Below the pieces are notes generated by a model. That model was not told where the DNA came from. It ran no database searches and worked only from the letters and a program-made list of their open reading frames with translations. Made by a program: the position numbers and the translations under genes. Shown here piece after piece: positions 54,290-64,000 of a stretch of DNA of 64,000 bases. The stretch comes from Pseudomonadota bacterium. Its GTDB lineage: Bacteria > Pseudomonadota > Alphaproteobacteria > Acetobacterales > Acetobacteraceae. Each line of letters begins with the position of its first letter. Within the stretch, counting starts at the first letter, position 1. Location of the stretch: NCBI GenBank assembly GCA_021845595.1, contig JAJZVV010000003.1:203418-267417 (forward strand), written 5' to 3'.

Positions 54290-54517
54290 GGTGGCTTCCT
54301 TGCCTGTGTTCCGGGCCTGTGTTCCGGGCGTTGGTGTTCCGAGCGGGAGGGCCCATACCGTAAGCAACAATATAATCTGATATCGAACATGTCCAGCGCC
54401 GCGCTATGCGCCCCAGGGTCCCAGTGGGCAGATGGACCCGGCAAATGGGCCCCGGTTGATCGGCCGCGGCGGCGCTGCGAGACTTTGCCACTGAAACCCC
54501 GGGCACGGCACCGGGCC

Positions 54518-54560
54518 AGAGAGAGACAGAGAGAAGAGAGACAGAGAGAGAGGGGAGAGG
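54518..54560. repeat. GA-rich simple repeat in the acuI leader
   Basis: About 43 bases of almost pure purine, mostly AGAGAG with interspersed ACAG, end 4 bases before the acuI-like ATG and include its ribosome site (GGGGAGAGG). Tract length could change by slippage and alter spacing or affinity of translation initiation. Confidence 0.8.
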
Positions 54561-54564
54561 CGCC

Positions 54565-55572
<1,008 letters not shown>

Positions 55573-56381
55573 GCGCGGCCGTGTTCCGCTGCGCGATCTC
55601 GCGCGGCGGGGCGCGGACCGTGCTCTGAAGGCAAGCGGCCCTGCGAGCCCCACGACGCACCTTCTGAGCCCGGCACGCCCGAGCATGGCCGCACTCGATA
55701 TCCGTCATTCAATCACAAAATTTTGAACGCGCCGGGCAGGTATGCTTTGCGCGAAGCGCACGGCGTCAACTTGCACGATGACGAACCCGTGCAGTCGCAC
55801 GCTGTCGGCAGCTCGGTATCACGCGAATGTGAGGATGATTGCGACGCGTTTGCAACATCCCTGTATGCGGCAGAATTCCTGTTGGTCATTCAGCTTCTTG
55901 CACAGCATATGCGACCTATTATCAGTTAATCGATATTGGAACACGGCTCGATTCGAACGCTGCCGGCGCTACGGTGAGCAATTCCAGTCTGATGAGCGCG
56001 TGGAGAGAGATTGGAATTTTATGAAACCTGCACTGCAACAAGCGGAATCGACGAAATCGCCATTCGCGATCGCCTTAAGGTTGCGGATCATCAACGAGAC
56101 GCAAGCTATAATATATGTCATGGATTAGTACTTCATTCCGGGATGGCAGAAGCACATCTAGACTCACCATCAAGTACCATTGACCATTTGTACTGTATGT
56201 GGCACAAATTTGCCTGGGCGATACAGAGGCCTTGATTGCCTCAGGCTTTGCGCTTTGGCGAAGAATGTGGCCCGGCCAATCCCCGCCGACGGAGGAGTCT
56301 GGAAGTCCCGATCCGTTTGGGAGAGTCACGTCGGACGTCTAGTCTTAATGAGTAAGTAATGATAGGAACGGGAGACAACGA
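55573..56381. other. AT-richer gene-free stretch upstream of the beta-roll genes
   Basis: About 800 bp with lower GC than either side, especially 55700-56250. Short frames of about 68-128 codons exist, but with no ribosome sites, conserved motifs or coherent composition. It may hold long upstream control sequence or foreign DNA remnants. A possible ribosome site (CGGGAGACAACG) precedes 56382. Confidence 0.5.
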
Positions 56382-57800
56382 ATGCCGACCATCATCAACG
56401 GAAATCCCTATGGATTTTCCACCGTAGACGGCCTTGGCGCAGGCTTCACCGACATCATCAACCTCTTCGGGTTCTTCAACACCTTCAACAGTTTCGGTGC
56501 CAGCGACACGGTCAATGTCTGGACCGGTGGGTTTGACACCCTCAACATGGTCGGGACTGGCGTGACCGACCAGATCAACCTCGATGGCAGCGTCTACGAC
56601 ACCGTCAACGGTGTCGGCATGTCCAACAGCACGTTCAATGTCACCGGCGGCGGCGGCGGCAATACGGTGAATGTCGTCAATTCCAGCGGCCTGAACCTCG
56701 TCACCCTCGGCGGCGTCGATAACAGCGTGGATCTCAATGGCGACGCGACCAACACGGTCTCCACCGGCATGGGCGTCGGCACCGTCATCATCGACGGTGG
56801 CGGAAGCTCGGATGCCGGGTGGAACACGACGGTCGTGCTCGGCGGCAGCCAGAACCGCGTCATCGGCCAGAATGGCGGCCAGGACGCGAACTTCAACATC
56901 TCCGGCGGCACCGGCCAGGATATCGTCGGCATCGGCAATGGCGTGAACACCGTCACGACCGCCGGCGCCGGCAACGTGATCACGGTGGGCAACAACACCA
57001 ACACCATCACCTTCACCGCTGGCAGCAACAACACCGTCCATATCGCCCCCGGCGGGCCGGCCAACCCGTTCGTGCTCGATACGGTCAATCTGGCCGGCAC
57101 GAACAACACGGTCACCGGCGGCGATGAGAGCACCACCGCTTCCGGCGGCACCGGCAGCGATACCTACAAGCTCGGCAACGGCAATGACAGCGTTACCGAC
57201 AACGGCGACAACGCCTCGATCACGCTCGGCACGGGCGTGAACGCCGTCGTCGCCAACGGCAAGGCGGACACGATCACTGTCGGCAATGGCTCGGATACCA
57301 TCACCGCGAACGGAAACAACGACACGATCACGGCCGGCGCCGGCAGCACACTGGGCTCCGTGTCGCTGACCGCCCACGGGAACAACAACACGATCGCCGT
57401 CGGCGGCTCCGCCTCCGTCTCGGTCGGCACCGCCAATACGCCGACCAACGACACGATCACGCTGAACGCGACCAATATCGGCTCGACGCTGAATCTGCCC
57501 GGGTCGAACAACATGGTGATGCTGACCAACAGCGCCGGCGGCACCATCAACGACGGTGCGACCGGCGGTGGGCTGACGCTGGATGTTCTCGCGACCGCGG
57601 GTGCGCCGCACATCACCGTGAACGGCTTCGAGAACGACCTCACCGGCGTGCTCGACGTCAGTCACACCATCTACGGTAGTGTCGGCGCCGTGCAGGCTGC
57701 GTTCACCAACACGAATGCCGGCCTCGTGCTGCCGGTGGGTGCCGGCCAGATCCTGTTTGCTGGCGATCACGTCATTCCGGCCAACATCCAGATCACCTGA
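56382..57800 (+). CDS. Asn/Gly/Thr-rich beta-roll repeat protein, likely secreted
   Basis: A 472-residue low-Lys, low-Cys protein built of short repeated units around NTV/NTI-x-G-N (about residues 60-380). It includes calcium-binding RTX-like GGTGSDTYKLGNGNDSVTDNG. There is no N-terminal signal peptide, as expected for type I secretion; the C-terminal 70 residues (VNGFENDLTG ... LPVGAGQILFAGDHVIP) are shared with the next gene and may be the export signal. Function is unknown; adhesion or matrix roles are plausible. It ends before a strong hairpin. Confidence 0.7.
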   Translation: MPTIINGNPYGFSTVDGLGAGFTDIINLFGFFNTFNSFGASDTVNVWTGGFDTLNMVGTGVTDQINLDGSVYDTVNGVGMSNSTFNVTGGGGGNTVNVVNSSGLNLVTLGGVDNSVDLNGDATNTVSTGMGVGTVIIDGGGSSDAGWNTTVVLGGSQNRVIGQNGGQDANFNISGGTGQDIVGIGNGVNTVTTAGAGNVITVGNNTNTITFTAGSNNTVHIAPGGPANPFVLDTVNLAGTNNTVTGGDESTTASGGTGSDTYKLGNGNDSVTDNGDNASITLGTGVNAVVANGKADTITVGNGSDTITANGNNDTITAGAGSTLGSVSLTAHGNNNTIAVGGSASVSVGTANTPTNDTITLNATNIGSTLNLPGSNNMVMLTNSAGGTINDGATGGGLTLDVLATAGAPHITVNGFENDLTGVLDVSHTIYGSVGAVQAAFTNTNAGLVLPVGAGQILFAGDHVIPANIQIT

Positions 57801-57814
57801 ACTTCCCGCTCAAG

Positions 57815-57845
57815 GGCGGCCTGCCTGGTCTCCAGGCGGGCCGCC
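57815..57845. terminator. Hairpin after the first beta-roll gene
   Basis: GGCGGCC-T-GCCTGG / CCAGGC-G-GGCCGCC with a TCT loop begins 14 bp after the stop. No T tract follows on the plus strand beyond GCGTTTG. It may reduce read-through into the paralogue. Confidence 0.55.
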
Positions 57846-57926
57846 TGCGTTTGCGTGTAGCAACAGGACCCGGCCTCGTCCCTGCATGCGGGCGGGGGCC
57901 GCGTCCGGTCAGCGAGGGCGCTGCAC

Positions 57927-59231
57927 ATGGCGACCGTGATCAACGGCGATCCGTCGGGCTTTTCCACCTTGACCGGCGCGGGGTTGGGCGCCGACATCGT
58001 CAACCTGTTCGCGTTGCACAATACTTTCTTCGCCAATGGTGGCAGCGACACGATCAATCTCTATGGCAGCGGCTATGATACGGTCGTCCTCGGGGCTGCC
58101 ACCGGGATCACCGAACAGATCTACCTCAACGGCGGCAGCGACGACGGCATCTTCTCGGCCGCCCCGATCGTCGATGGCTATGTCGCGATCAGTGGCGGGG
58201 CCAGCGAGAACCTGGTCGCGATCGATAATGCCGGGGGGACGAACCTCATCACCTTTGCCGGCTTTGCGAATGCGGTCTCGGTCAATGGGGATGCGACGAA
58301 TTTCATCACCCTTGGCGCAGGCAATGGCGTGGCCATTGTTGGTACGCCAGGGACGGGGTCCGGCTATGGGTCGACCGTCGTGGTCAGTGGCACGAACAAC
58401 CGTGTGTCGGGGGGCGACGAGAGTTTCACCGTCACCGGCGGCAGTGGGAATCTGGCGGTTTCGATCGGGAACGGCGTGAACTCCGTCAGCACCGGCGGCT
58501 ATGGCAACAGCATCTACGCCGGCAACAATTCCAACATGATCGTCTTTTCCGGCGGCGGCGCGGACAGCGTGACGCTCGGCGCCGGGGCTGCCGTCAACAG
58601 CGCGGTCGCGAACACGATCGGGCTTGCCGGCACCGCCAACATTGTCACCGGCGGCGACGAAAGCACCACGATCACGGGCGGCATGGGCGGGGACGTCTAT
58701 CGGCTCGGCGCCGGCAATGACAGCATCATCGACAACGGCAATGCCAATGTCTTCACCGTCGGCGTCGACGAGACTGGCGGAGCAGTCCAGATCACCGCCT
58801 ATGGCGCCAACAACCAGATTACCGTCGGTGGCGCGGCGCAGCTGCAACTCGGGATTGCCGGGACGCCGAGCGGAGACACGATCACGCTCGATGCGACGAC
58901 CATGGCATCGACGATCAACCTGAACGGGAGCGGGAACATGGTGTTCCTGACCCACGGCGCTGCAGGAACCATCAACGACAATGCGTCGGCCGGCGGGCTC
59001 GATCTCGTCGTCGGTGCCGCGGCCGGCAACCCGGATCTCGTGGTCAACGGTTTCCAAGCGGATGCCGTCGGGGTTCTGACCATCGACCACTCGATCTACG
59101 CCAGTCCGGGCGCGGTGCAATCGGCGTTGCAGATGACCAGCGCAGGGCTCGTCCTTCCCGTGAATGGCGGGCAGATCCTGTTCGCCGGCGACCATACCAT
59201 GCCAACGCTCGCGCATCTCACGATCGCGTGA
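57927..59231 (+). CDS. Paralogous beta-roll repeat protein, likely secreted
   Basis: A 434-residue relative of the preceding protein. It shares the opening T-x-INGDPSGFST, the NTI/NLI-type repeats, GGMGGDVYRLGAGNDSIIDNG, and the end VNGFQADAVG ... LPVNGGQILFAGDH. GAGGG precedes the ATG at 57927. The two genes are a tandem duplication that has diverged, with the central repeats more variable than the ends. No secretion ATPase or membrane fusion protein is in the window. Confidence 0.7.
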   Translation: MATVINGDPSGFSTLTGAGLGADIVNLFALHNTFFANGGSDTINLYGSGYDTVVLGAATGITEQIYLNGGSDDGIFSAAPIVDGYVAISGGASENLVAIDNAGGTNLITFAGFANAVSVNGDATNFITLGAGNGVAIVGTPGTGSGYGSTVVVSGTNNRVSGGDESFTVTGGSGNLAVSIGNGVNSVSTGGYGNSIYAGNNSNMIVFSGGGADSVTLGAGAAVNSAVANTIGLAGTANIVTGGDESTTITGGMGGDVYRLGAGNDSIIDNGNANVFTVGVDETGGAVQITAYGANNQITVGGAAQLQLGIAGTPSGDTITLDATTMASTINLNGSGNMVFLTHGAAGTINDNASAGGLDLVVGAAAGNPDLVVNGFQADAVGVLTIDHSIYASPGAVQSALQMTSAGLVLPVNGGQILFAGDHTMPTLAHLTIA

Positions 59232-59554
59232 CGGAGCCGTGGTCACCCGGGAACGGGAGAACGACCTGGTTGCGATGTCCGAAATCGCGGTTGCCGACGG
59301 GCTCATGATTGAGCGTCGCAGCTGCGCCAATGAGGCGCCGATAGTGTGGGGTGGCAGTGGACACAACCTGTGGTCTACGAAACAGAGCAAGATGGGAACA
59401 GGGGTGTTGCAGGCAAGCCGTGGTTGTAGCCGGTTTTTCGTTGACCCAATATGGTAAGTTGGATAGCGTTCCTGTTGCGCAATGCACGCGATGGCAGCGT
59501 GGCGGCGCGACGGCGACGATAGCTTAATCGTGTTCTTCGCGGAAGATGAACGCC
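59232..59554. other. Intergenic region before the Hint-domain gene
   Basis: No gene. A possible promoter is TTGACC (59441-59446), 17 bp, TAGCGT (59464-59469); the -10 is poor. GGAAG at 59541-59545 serves the next start. Confidence 0.4.
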
Positions 59555-61381
59555 ATGTCGCAGACCTCGCAAACGATCGACACCTGGACTGCCAGTGACG
59601 GCGACTGGTTCAGTGCCGCGGACTGGTCGACTGGCTATGTTCCGACGGCGAGCGACGTGGTGTCGCTGCAGAGCAGCAACTCGACCTACATCACGATCAC
59701 CTACGACCCCTACAGCGATACCGAGCCGCTGACCAACAGCGTCGCGTCGATCTCGTCGTCCTCGCTTGTGCAGTTGATGGTGCTATCCGGGGAGCTGATC
59801 GTTACCAATGGCGGCAATCTGAGCCTGGCCGGTTCCCTGACCGTCGGCCCGATCTACAATCCGTCCGGCACGCCGGGGCCGGTGGCGTTCGAACTGGCGG
59901 GTGGCACGCTGACCTTGGCGGGGACGGTCGACAATGCGGCGACCATCGTGGTCGGGGGGACCGCGACCGCCGACCTCATCCTTGCCGGGCAGTTGACCAA
60001 CGATTTCGGCAAGCTCGAGATCGGCGCGGGCGGGACGCTGGATGTGACCTCGACCAAGCCGATTTCCGGCGGCGAGACCATCGACTTCCTGGCCGGCTCC
60101 GGCACGCTGGAGATTGCCTCGGTTTCAGAATTCAATGCACCGATTGCGGGATATTCGTCCGGGTCCGGGATCATCCTGACCGCGAGTCCGTATGCGAGCA
60201 CCGATACCTTCACTTACCAAGGCACGCCGGCCCAGGGCCATCTGGTCTTGTACGCCAACAGCACGCCGTTTGCCTCGCTCAACTTCCGGGGCAATTATAC
60301 TGCGGCGGATTTCAAACTCAGTGCCGCGCCGAGTTCCAGCCCCTTCGCCGGGGCCGTGGAAATTTCGATGCCATGCTTCGCGGCCGGCACGCGGATCGCG
60401 ACCCCGGCCGGCGAGGCGGCCGTCGAAGCGCTGCGGGAAGGCGACCTCGTGCTCACCCACTCGGGCAAGGCGCGCCCGGTGGTCTGGATCGGGCACACGC
60501 AGCTCGATTTCAGGCGGCATCCGCGGCCCGAGACGGTTCGTCCCATCCGCATCGCGCCGCACACGTTCGGCCGCGGCCTGCCTGCGCGCCCCCTGGTGCT
60601 GTCGCCGGGGCACGCGCTGTTTCTCGACGGCGTGCTGGTCGATGTCGAGAAGCTGATCAACGGTGTGACAATCGTTCAGGACCGAGCCGTCGTCTCCGCG
60701 ACATATTTCCATGTCGAGCTCGACGAACATGATGTCCTGATCGCGGAGGGCATGCCGGCGGAGAGCTATCTCGACACCGGCAACCGGCATCAGTTCGTCA
60801 ATGGCGGCAACGTCGTCGCGCTTTTTGGCGATATCGCTGCCGGGTCGAAGGCGGCGGATGCGTGCCATCCGGTCGCGGAGTCCGGCCCCATCGTTGCGGC
60901 CATCCGTGCCCGGCTCATTGCCGATATCGAAGCCTCGGATTTCCGTCTCGATGAGACGCCGGACCTGCGGCTTCGGGTGGGGCACCGGCTGCTGGCGCCG
61001 GTGCAATTGGATGGAAAGCGGTTCCGGTTCGAACTTCCGGCCGAGGACTGCGATGGGTATGTGCTGTCGCGCGTGTGGACGCCGGGCGGCGTGCGGGCTG
61101 CGGATGAGGACATGCGGCGGCTGGGTGTTCGCATCGGCGCGATCACACTCCACACGCGGCGCGGCGCGTCGGCGATCGCGCTCGATGACCCGGCGCTCGG
61201 GACCGGCTTCTATGGCGTCGAGCGAGGGGAGGACGGGCGCGTGTCGCGTTGGACCAATGGCGAGGCGCTGCTACCGCACTCGCTCCTGGCGGGGGCCTAC
61301 GCGCTCGAGATCACCGTGGCCGCCTGTGGGCTCTACTGGACACGCGCCGCCGCGCGGCCGGCATGGTGCCGCAGCGCGTAG
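59555..61381 (+). CDS. Hint-domain protein with autotransporter-like N-terminal repeats
   Basis: About 608 residues. The N-terminal region has repeat units of passenger type (TWTASDGDWFSAADWSTGYVPTASDVV; GGTLTLAGTVDNAATIVVGGTA). The Hint domain begins at C274 (PCFAAGTRIATPAGEAAVEALREGDLVLT) and runs to about residue 430 (LSPGHALFLDGVLVDVEKLINGVTI, HVELDEHDVL). Hint domains can self-cleave at the N-terminal Cys; here the C-terminal His-Asn is absent, so ester/thioester processing rather than splicing would be expected. I prefer the ATG at 59555 (9 bases after GGAAG) over 59546. Confidence 0.8.
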   Translation: MSQTSQTIDTWTASDGDWFSAADWSTGYVPTASDVVSLQSSNSTYITITYDPYSDTEPLTNSVASISSSSLVQLMVLSGELIVTNGGNLSLAGSLTVGPIYNPSGTPGPVAFELAGGTLTLAGTVDNAATIVVGGTATADLILAGQLTNDFGKLEIGAGGTLDVTSTKPISGGETIDFLAGSGTLEIASVSEFNAPIAGYSSGSGIILTASPYASTDTFTYQGTPAQGHLVLYANSTPFASLNFRGNYTAADFKLSAAPSSSPFAGAVEISMPCFAAGTRIATPAGEAAVEALREGDLVLTHSGKARPVVWIGHTQLDFRRHPRPETVRPIRIAPHTFGRGLPARPLVLSPGHALFLDGVLVDVEKLINGVTIVQDRAVVSATYFHVELDEHDVLIAEGMPAESYLDTGNRHQFVNGGNVVALFGDIAAGSKAADACHPVAESGPIVAAIRARLIADIEASDFRLDETPDLRLRVGHRLLAPVQLDGKRFRFELPAEDCDGYVLSRVWTPGGVRAADEDMRRLGVRIGAITLHTRRGASAIALDDPALGTGFYGVERGEDGRVSRWTNGEALLPHSLLAGAYALEITVAACGLYWTRAAARPAWCRSA

Positions 61382-61462
61382 AATTCCGTCGAAACCGTCC
61401 GCCCCGGCGCGGGCGGTAGAACCTCCCCGCGGCGAACGGGCCGGGGTGGGTCGCGGATCGGC

Positions 61463-61491
61463 CTTGCCAGTGGGCGCCCGAGCGGCCATCT
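61463..61491 (+). promoter_or_regulatory. Possible heat-shock (RpoH-type) promoter of hslVU
   Basis: CTTGCC (61463-61468) and GCCATCT (61485-61491; consensus CCCATnT) are spaced by 16 bp. The start would fall within a few bases of the hslV ATG, where no ribosome site is visible, suggesting a leaderless mRNA. Confidence 0.35.
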
Positions 61492-61500
61492 AACTCGCCC

Positions 61501-62079
61501 ATGGACGATTTCCAGACTTCCCCGCGCGACCCGGTGGGCTGGCATGGCACCACCATCCTTGCCGTCCGCCGCGGCCCCGAGGTTGCCCTGGCGGGCGATG
61601 GCCAGGTCAGCCTTGGTCAGACGGTGATCAAGGCCAACGCCCGCAAGGTCCGCCGCATCGGCGCCAGTGGAGCGGTGCTGGCCGGATTCGCCGGCGCGAC
61701 GGCCGATGCCTTCACGCTGCTGGAGCGGCTGGAGGCGAAGCTGGAACGCTTTCCCAACCAGCTCGAGCGCGCCTGCGTCGAACTGGCGCGGGACTGGCGG
61801 ACGGACCGCTATCTGCGCCGGCTCGAAGCGATGATGATCGTGGCCGATCGCGATCACAGCTTCACCCTCACCGGCAATGGCGACGTGCTCGAGCCGGAGG
61901 ACGGCGTCATCGGCATCGGGTCGGGCGGCAACTACGCGCTCGCCGCGGCGCGCGCGCTGCTCGGCGTGGACGGGCTCTCGGCCGAGGAGATCGCGCGGCG
62001 CGCCATGCGCATCGCCGCCGACATCTGCGTCTATACCAACCACAATGTGATCGTCGAAACCCTGCGTACGGACAGTTGA
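61501..62079 (+). CDS. hslV: ATP-dependent protease proteolytic subunit HslV
   Basis: A 192-residue proteasome-like peptidase. Removal of 16 residues exposes catalytic T17 ([11 protein letters not shown]). [22 protein letters not shown] and [21 protein letters not shown] are family blocks. It forms the HslVU complex with HslU, whose gene starts on its stop codon (TGATG). Confidence 0.97.
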   Translation: MDDFQTSPRDPVGWHGTTILAVRRGPEVALAGDGQVSLGQTVIKANARKVRRIGASGAVLAGFAGATADAFTLLERLEAKLERFPNQLERACVELARDWRTDRYLRRLEAMMIVADRDHSFTLTGNGDVLEPEDGVIGIGSGGNYALAAARALLGVDGLSAEEIARRAMRIAADICVYTNHNVIVETLRTDS

Positions 62080-63398
62080 TGGACGTTCCGACCTATTCCC
62101 CGCGCGAGATCGTCTCCGAGCTCGACCGGTTCATCGTCGGCCAGGCCGATGCCAAGCGCGCGGTGGCGATCGCGCTGCGCAACCGCTGGCGGCGCCAGCA
62201 GCTCCCTGATGCGATGCGCGAGGAGGTGGTGCCGAAGAACATCCTCATGATCGGCCCGACCGGCTGCGGCAAGACCGAGATCGCGCGTCGGCTGGCCAGA
62301 CTCGCGCAGGCGCCGTTCCTTAAGGTGGAAGCAACGAAGTTCACCGAAGTGGGCTATGTCGGGCGCGACGTCGAGAGCATCGTGCGCGATCTCGTCGAGG
62401 CGAGCCTCACCATGCTGCGCGATGCGTCGCGGCGCGAGGTGGCGGCGAAGGCGGAGCTGGCCGCCGAGGAGCGGCTCGTCACCGCACTCGTCGGCGAGGG
62501 CGCGAGCGCGGATACGCGCGGCAAGTTCCGCCGCATGCTGCGCTCGGGCGAGCTGGAGGAGCGCGAGATCGAGGTCAGCGTGACGGAGAGCGGCCCCTCG
62601 CCGATCGGCCAGATGGACATACCCGGCATGCCGCCGGCGCAGATGATCAATCTCGGCGAGATGATGCGCGGCATGCTCGGCCGTGCGCCGCAGAAACGGC
62701 GGATGACGGTCGCCGCTGCCCGCGCGGCGCTGACGCGCGAGGAGGCGGACAATCTGCTCGACAGCGAACGGTTGGCGAAGGAGGCGCTGGCGCACGCGGA
62801 GAACAACGGCATCGTCTTCATCGACGAAATCGACAAAATCTGCGCGCGCACCAGCGAGGGCGGATTCCGCGGCGGCGACGTCTCCCGCGAAGGCGTGCAG
62901 CGCGACCTGCTGCCGCTGATCGAGGGCACCACGGTGTCGACGAAATACGGGCCGGTGAAGACCGACCATGTGCTGTTCATCGCCTCGGGTGCCTTCCATC
63001 TCGCCAAGCCCGCCGATCTGCTGCCCGAGTTGCAGGGCCGGCTGCCGATCCGCGTCGAACTGGCGCCGCTGTCGCGCGCCGATCTGCGCCGCATCCTCAC
63101 CGAGCCGGAGCACTCGCTGCTCAAGCAGTATGTGGCGCTGATGGCGACCGAGGGCGTGCGGCTCGAGTTCGCCGAGGATGCGATCGGCGCGCTCGCCGAG
63201 CTTGCCGCGGACATCAACGAGCGGGTCGAGAATATCGGCGCGCGGCGCCTGCACACGGTGCTGGAGAAGCTGCTCGAGGAGATCAGCTTCACCGCCTCCG
63301 ACCGTGGCGGCGAGACGGTGACGGTCGATGCGGCCTATGTCCGCGATCGTGTCGCCCCGCTCGCCGCGCGCGGCGATCTCAGCCGGTTCATTCTTTGA
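62079..63398 (+). CDS. hslU: ATP-dependent protease ATPase subunit HslU
   Basis: A 439-residue AAA+ unfoldase. Walker A is GPTGCGKT (59-66), Walker B is [10 protein letters not shown] (about 243-252), and [16 protein letters not shown] follows Walker A. The I domain lies about residues 110-235, and [23 protein letters not shown] carries the sensor 2 arginine. The ATG at 62079 shares a base with the hslV stop; a TTG three bases earlier is less likely. Confidence 0.97.
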   Translation: MDVPTYSPREIVSELDRFIVGQADAKRAVAIALRNRWRRQQLPDAMREEVVPKNILMIGPTGCGKTEIARRLARLAQAPFLKVEATKFTEVGYVGRDVESIVRDLVEASLTMLRDASRREVAAKAELAAEERLVTALVGEGASADTRGKFRRMLRSGELEEREIEVSVTESGPSPIGQMDIPGMPPAQMINLGEMMRGMLGRAPQKRRMTVAAARAALTREEADNLLDSERLAKEALAHAENNGIVFIDEIDKICARTSEGGFRGGDVSREGVQRDLLPLIEGTTVSTKYGPVKTDHVLFIASGAFHLAKPADLLPELQGRLPIRVELAPLSRADLRRILTEPEHSLLKQYVALMATEGVRLEFAEDAIGALAELAADINERVENIGARRLHTVLEKLLEEISFTASDRGGETVTVDAAYVRDRVAPLAARGDLSRFIL

Positions 63399-63877
63399 CC
63401 ACGGCCGTGGCGGATCCGTTCTATCGGCCGGAGGAAACGACGGCGGCGGAGGCCATCGCCGCCATCGGCGAGGAACTTGCCGTGTTCGACGACTGGATGG
63501 AGCGCTACCAGTACATCATCGAACTCGGCCGCAAGCTGCCGCCCTACCCCGCCGGCTGGATGGACGAGGCGCATCGCGTCATCGGCTGCCAGAGCAAGGT
63601 GTGGCTGGCAGCGGAATGGCGCGCCGGCGCGCTTTGGCTGGCCGGGGCCTCGGACGCCGCCATCGTCTCGGGGCTGGTGGCGCTGATGCTGCGCGTCTAT
63701 TCCGGCCGCTCGCCTGAGGAGATCGCCGCCACGGACCCGGCGTTCCTGCGCGAGCTCGGCCTGATCGGGGCGCTTTCCACCAATCGCGGCAACGGCGTCG
63801 CCGCCATGGCGCGGACCATTCGCGAGCGCGCCACGATGCATGGGAGAGCGGCGCAGGCGGCCTCGCCGGAGCCTTAG
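63395..63877 (+). CDS. sufE: SufE family sulfur acceptor protein
   Basis: A 160-residue SufE that accepts sulfur from SufS for Fe-S cluster assembly. Catalytic Cys at VIGCQSKVW (about C65), preceded by [20 protein letters not shown] and followed by [17 protein letters not shown]. The frame opens at a TTG overlapping the hslU stop, with GTG 63407 as an alternative; neither has a strong ribosome site, so coupling to hslU is likely. The stop TAG coincides with the TA next to the IS630-like end, so the C-terminal residues may have been altered by insertion. Confidence 0.92.
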   Translation: MTTAVADPFYRPEETTAAEAIAAIGEELAVFDDWMERYQYIIELGRKLPPYPAGWMDEAHRVIGCQSKVWLAAEWRAGALWLAGASDAAIVSGLVALMLRVYSGRSPEEIAATDPAFLRELGLIGALSTNRGNGVAAMARTIRERATMHGRAAQAASPEP

Positions 63878-64000
63878 AGCAATTTCAGGCTGACTGGAAT
63901 CAGGGGCTTCCGGCGCGGGGTTGATCTGTGATTCATAGGGTTCCGGAGTCGTAAGCCGGAGGTTCGGATGCCCTGGGTTCGCGGAAAGGCCTACTCGCAG
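63877..64000 (+). mobile_element. Left end of an IS630-like insertion sequence (cut by window edge)
   Basis: Begins right after a TA dinucleotide (63875-63876), the target typical of IS630/Tc1-like elements, with GAGCAATTTCAGGCTGACTG as the presumptive terminal repeat. About 90 bases on, GGAGG and an ATG open the frame MPWVRGKAYSQ, which resembles the first residues of IS630 transposases. The right end lies outside the window. Confidence 0.5.
63968..64000 (+). CDS. Transposase N-terminus (IS630 family-like, partial)
   Basis: Eleven codons to the edge (MPWVRGKAYSQ) after GGAGG at 63958-63962. GKAYSQ followed by DLR is a frequent IS630 transposase start; only the beginning can be seen. Confidence 0.45.
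   Translation, partial: MPWVRGKAYSQ

Noticed and set aside
55723..56128. Short plus-strand frames of 68 and 128 codons before the beta-roll genes
   Set aside because: No ribosome site, mixed composition, overlapping frames with no motif; treated as gene-free.
56241..57770. Minus-strand frame opposite the first beta-roll gene (and a similar one opposite the second)
   Set aside because: Its Val/Asp/Ala-rich repeats mirror the repeats of the sense gene; the sense strand has start, stop, hairpin and a paralogue.

Overview
The window is a high-GC alphaproteobacterial chromosome segment. A Rhodospirillales member, most likely an Acetobacteraceae relative, fits best. The clues are a fliX/cheZ/motE-type flagellar locus, Hint-domain proteins, an hslVU-sufE string, GANTC (CcrM-type) sites and short TAGAGC palindromes. 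Family identifications are from reading the translated sequence by eye; no database search was run.

Region by region. 0-11 kb: the 5' part of uvrC; an intergenic region with a perfect DnaA box and clustered GANTC sites; a divergent allantoinase-like hydrolase and PrpD pair; a Lys/Ala-rich histone-H1-like protein; the otnK-otnC four-carbon acid-sugar pair; and a tightly overlapping four-gene operon (RibD-type reductase, medium-chain dehydrogenase, divergent 6-pyruvoyl-tetrahydropterin-synthase-like protein, GT4 glycosyltransferase). That operon looks like an undescribed, possibly glycosylated pterin-type pathway. 11-25 kb: a flagellar and chemotaxis island made of flgI-flgJ-flgN, fliX, dksA, flgF-flgG-flgA-flgH, then fliL-fliM-DUF6468-motE-like-cheY-cheZ and a large TPR protein. 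25-27.6 kb: speD and speE separated by palindromic repeats that recur beyond an HNH gene.

27.6-46 kb is catabolic. A branched-chain-amino-acid-type ABC transporter with a fused LivM-LivG and an IclR regulator lies divergent from a TPP enzyme, cupin, FAD dehydrogenase and cupin set whose substrate I cannot name. Next comes a sugar-type ABC transporter with an ATPase-permease fusion, D-apionate oxidoisomerase (ApnO-like), a RuBisCO-like protein and a GntR regulator. This set matches the RuBisCO-like-protein branch of D-apionate degradation, but it has no kinase beside it.

46-55.6 kb: tRNA-Ala, lspA-ileS, ribF, a putative small RNA with an anti-Shine-Dalgarno loop, a methyltransferase, a papain-like protein plus lipoprotein pair, wrbA and an acuI-like reductase. 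56-61.4 kb: two paralogous Asn/Gly/Thr-rich beta-roll proteins and a Hint-domain protein, likely secreted surface proteins. 61.5-64 kb: hslV-hslU-sufE, and at the right edge the start of an IS630-like element.
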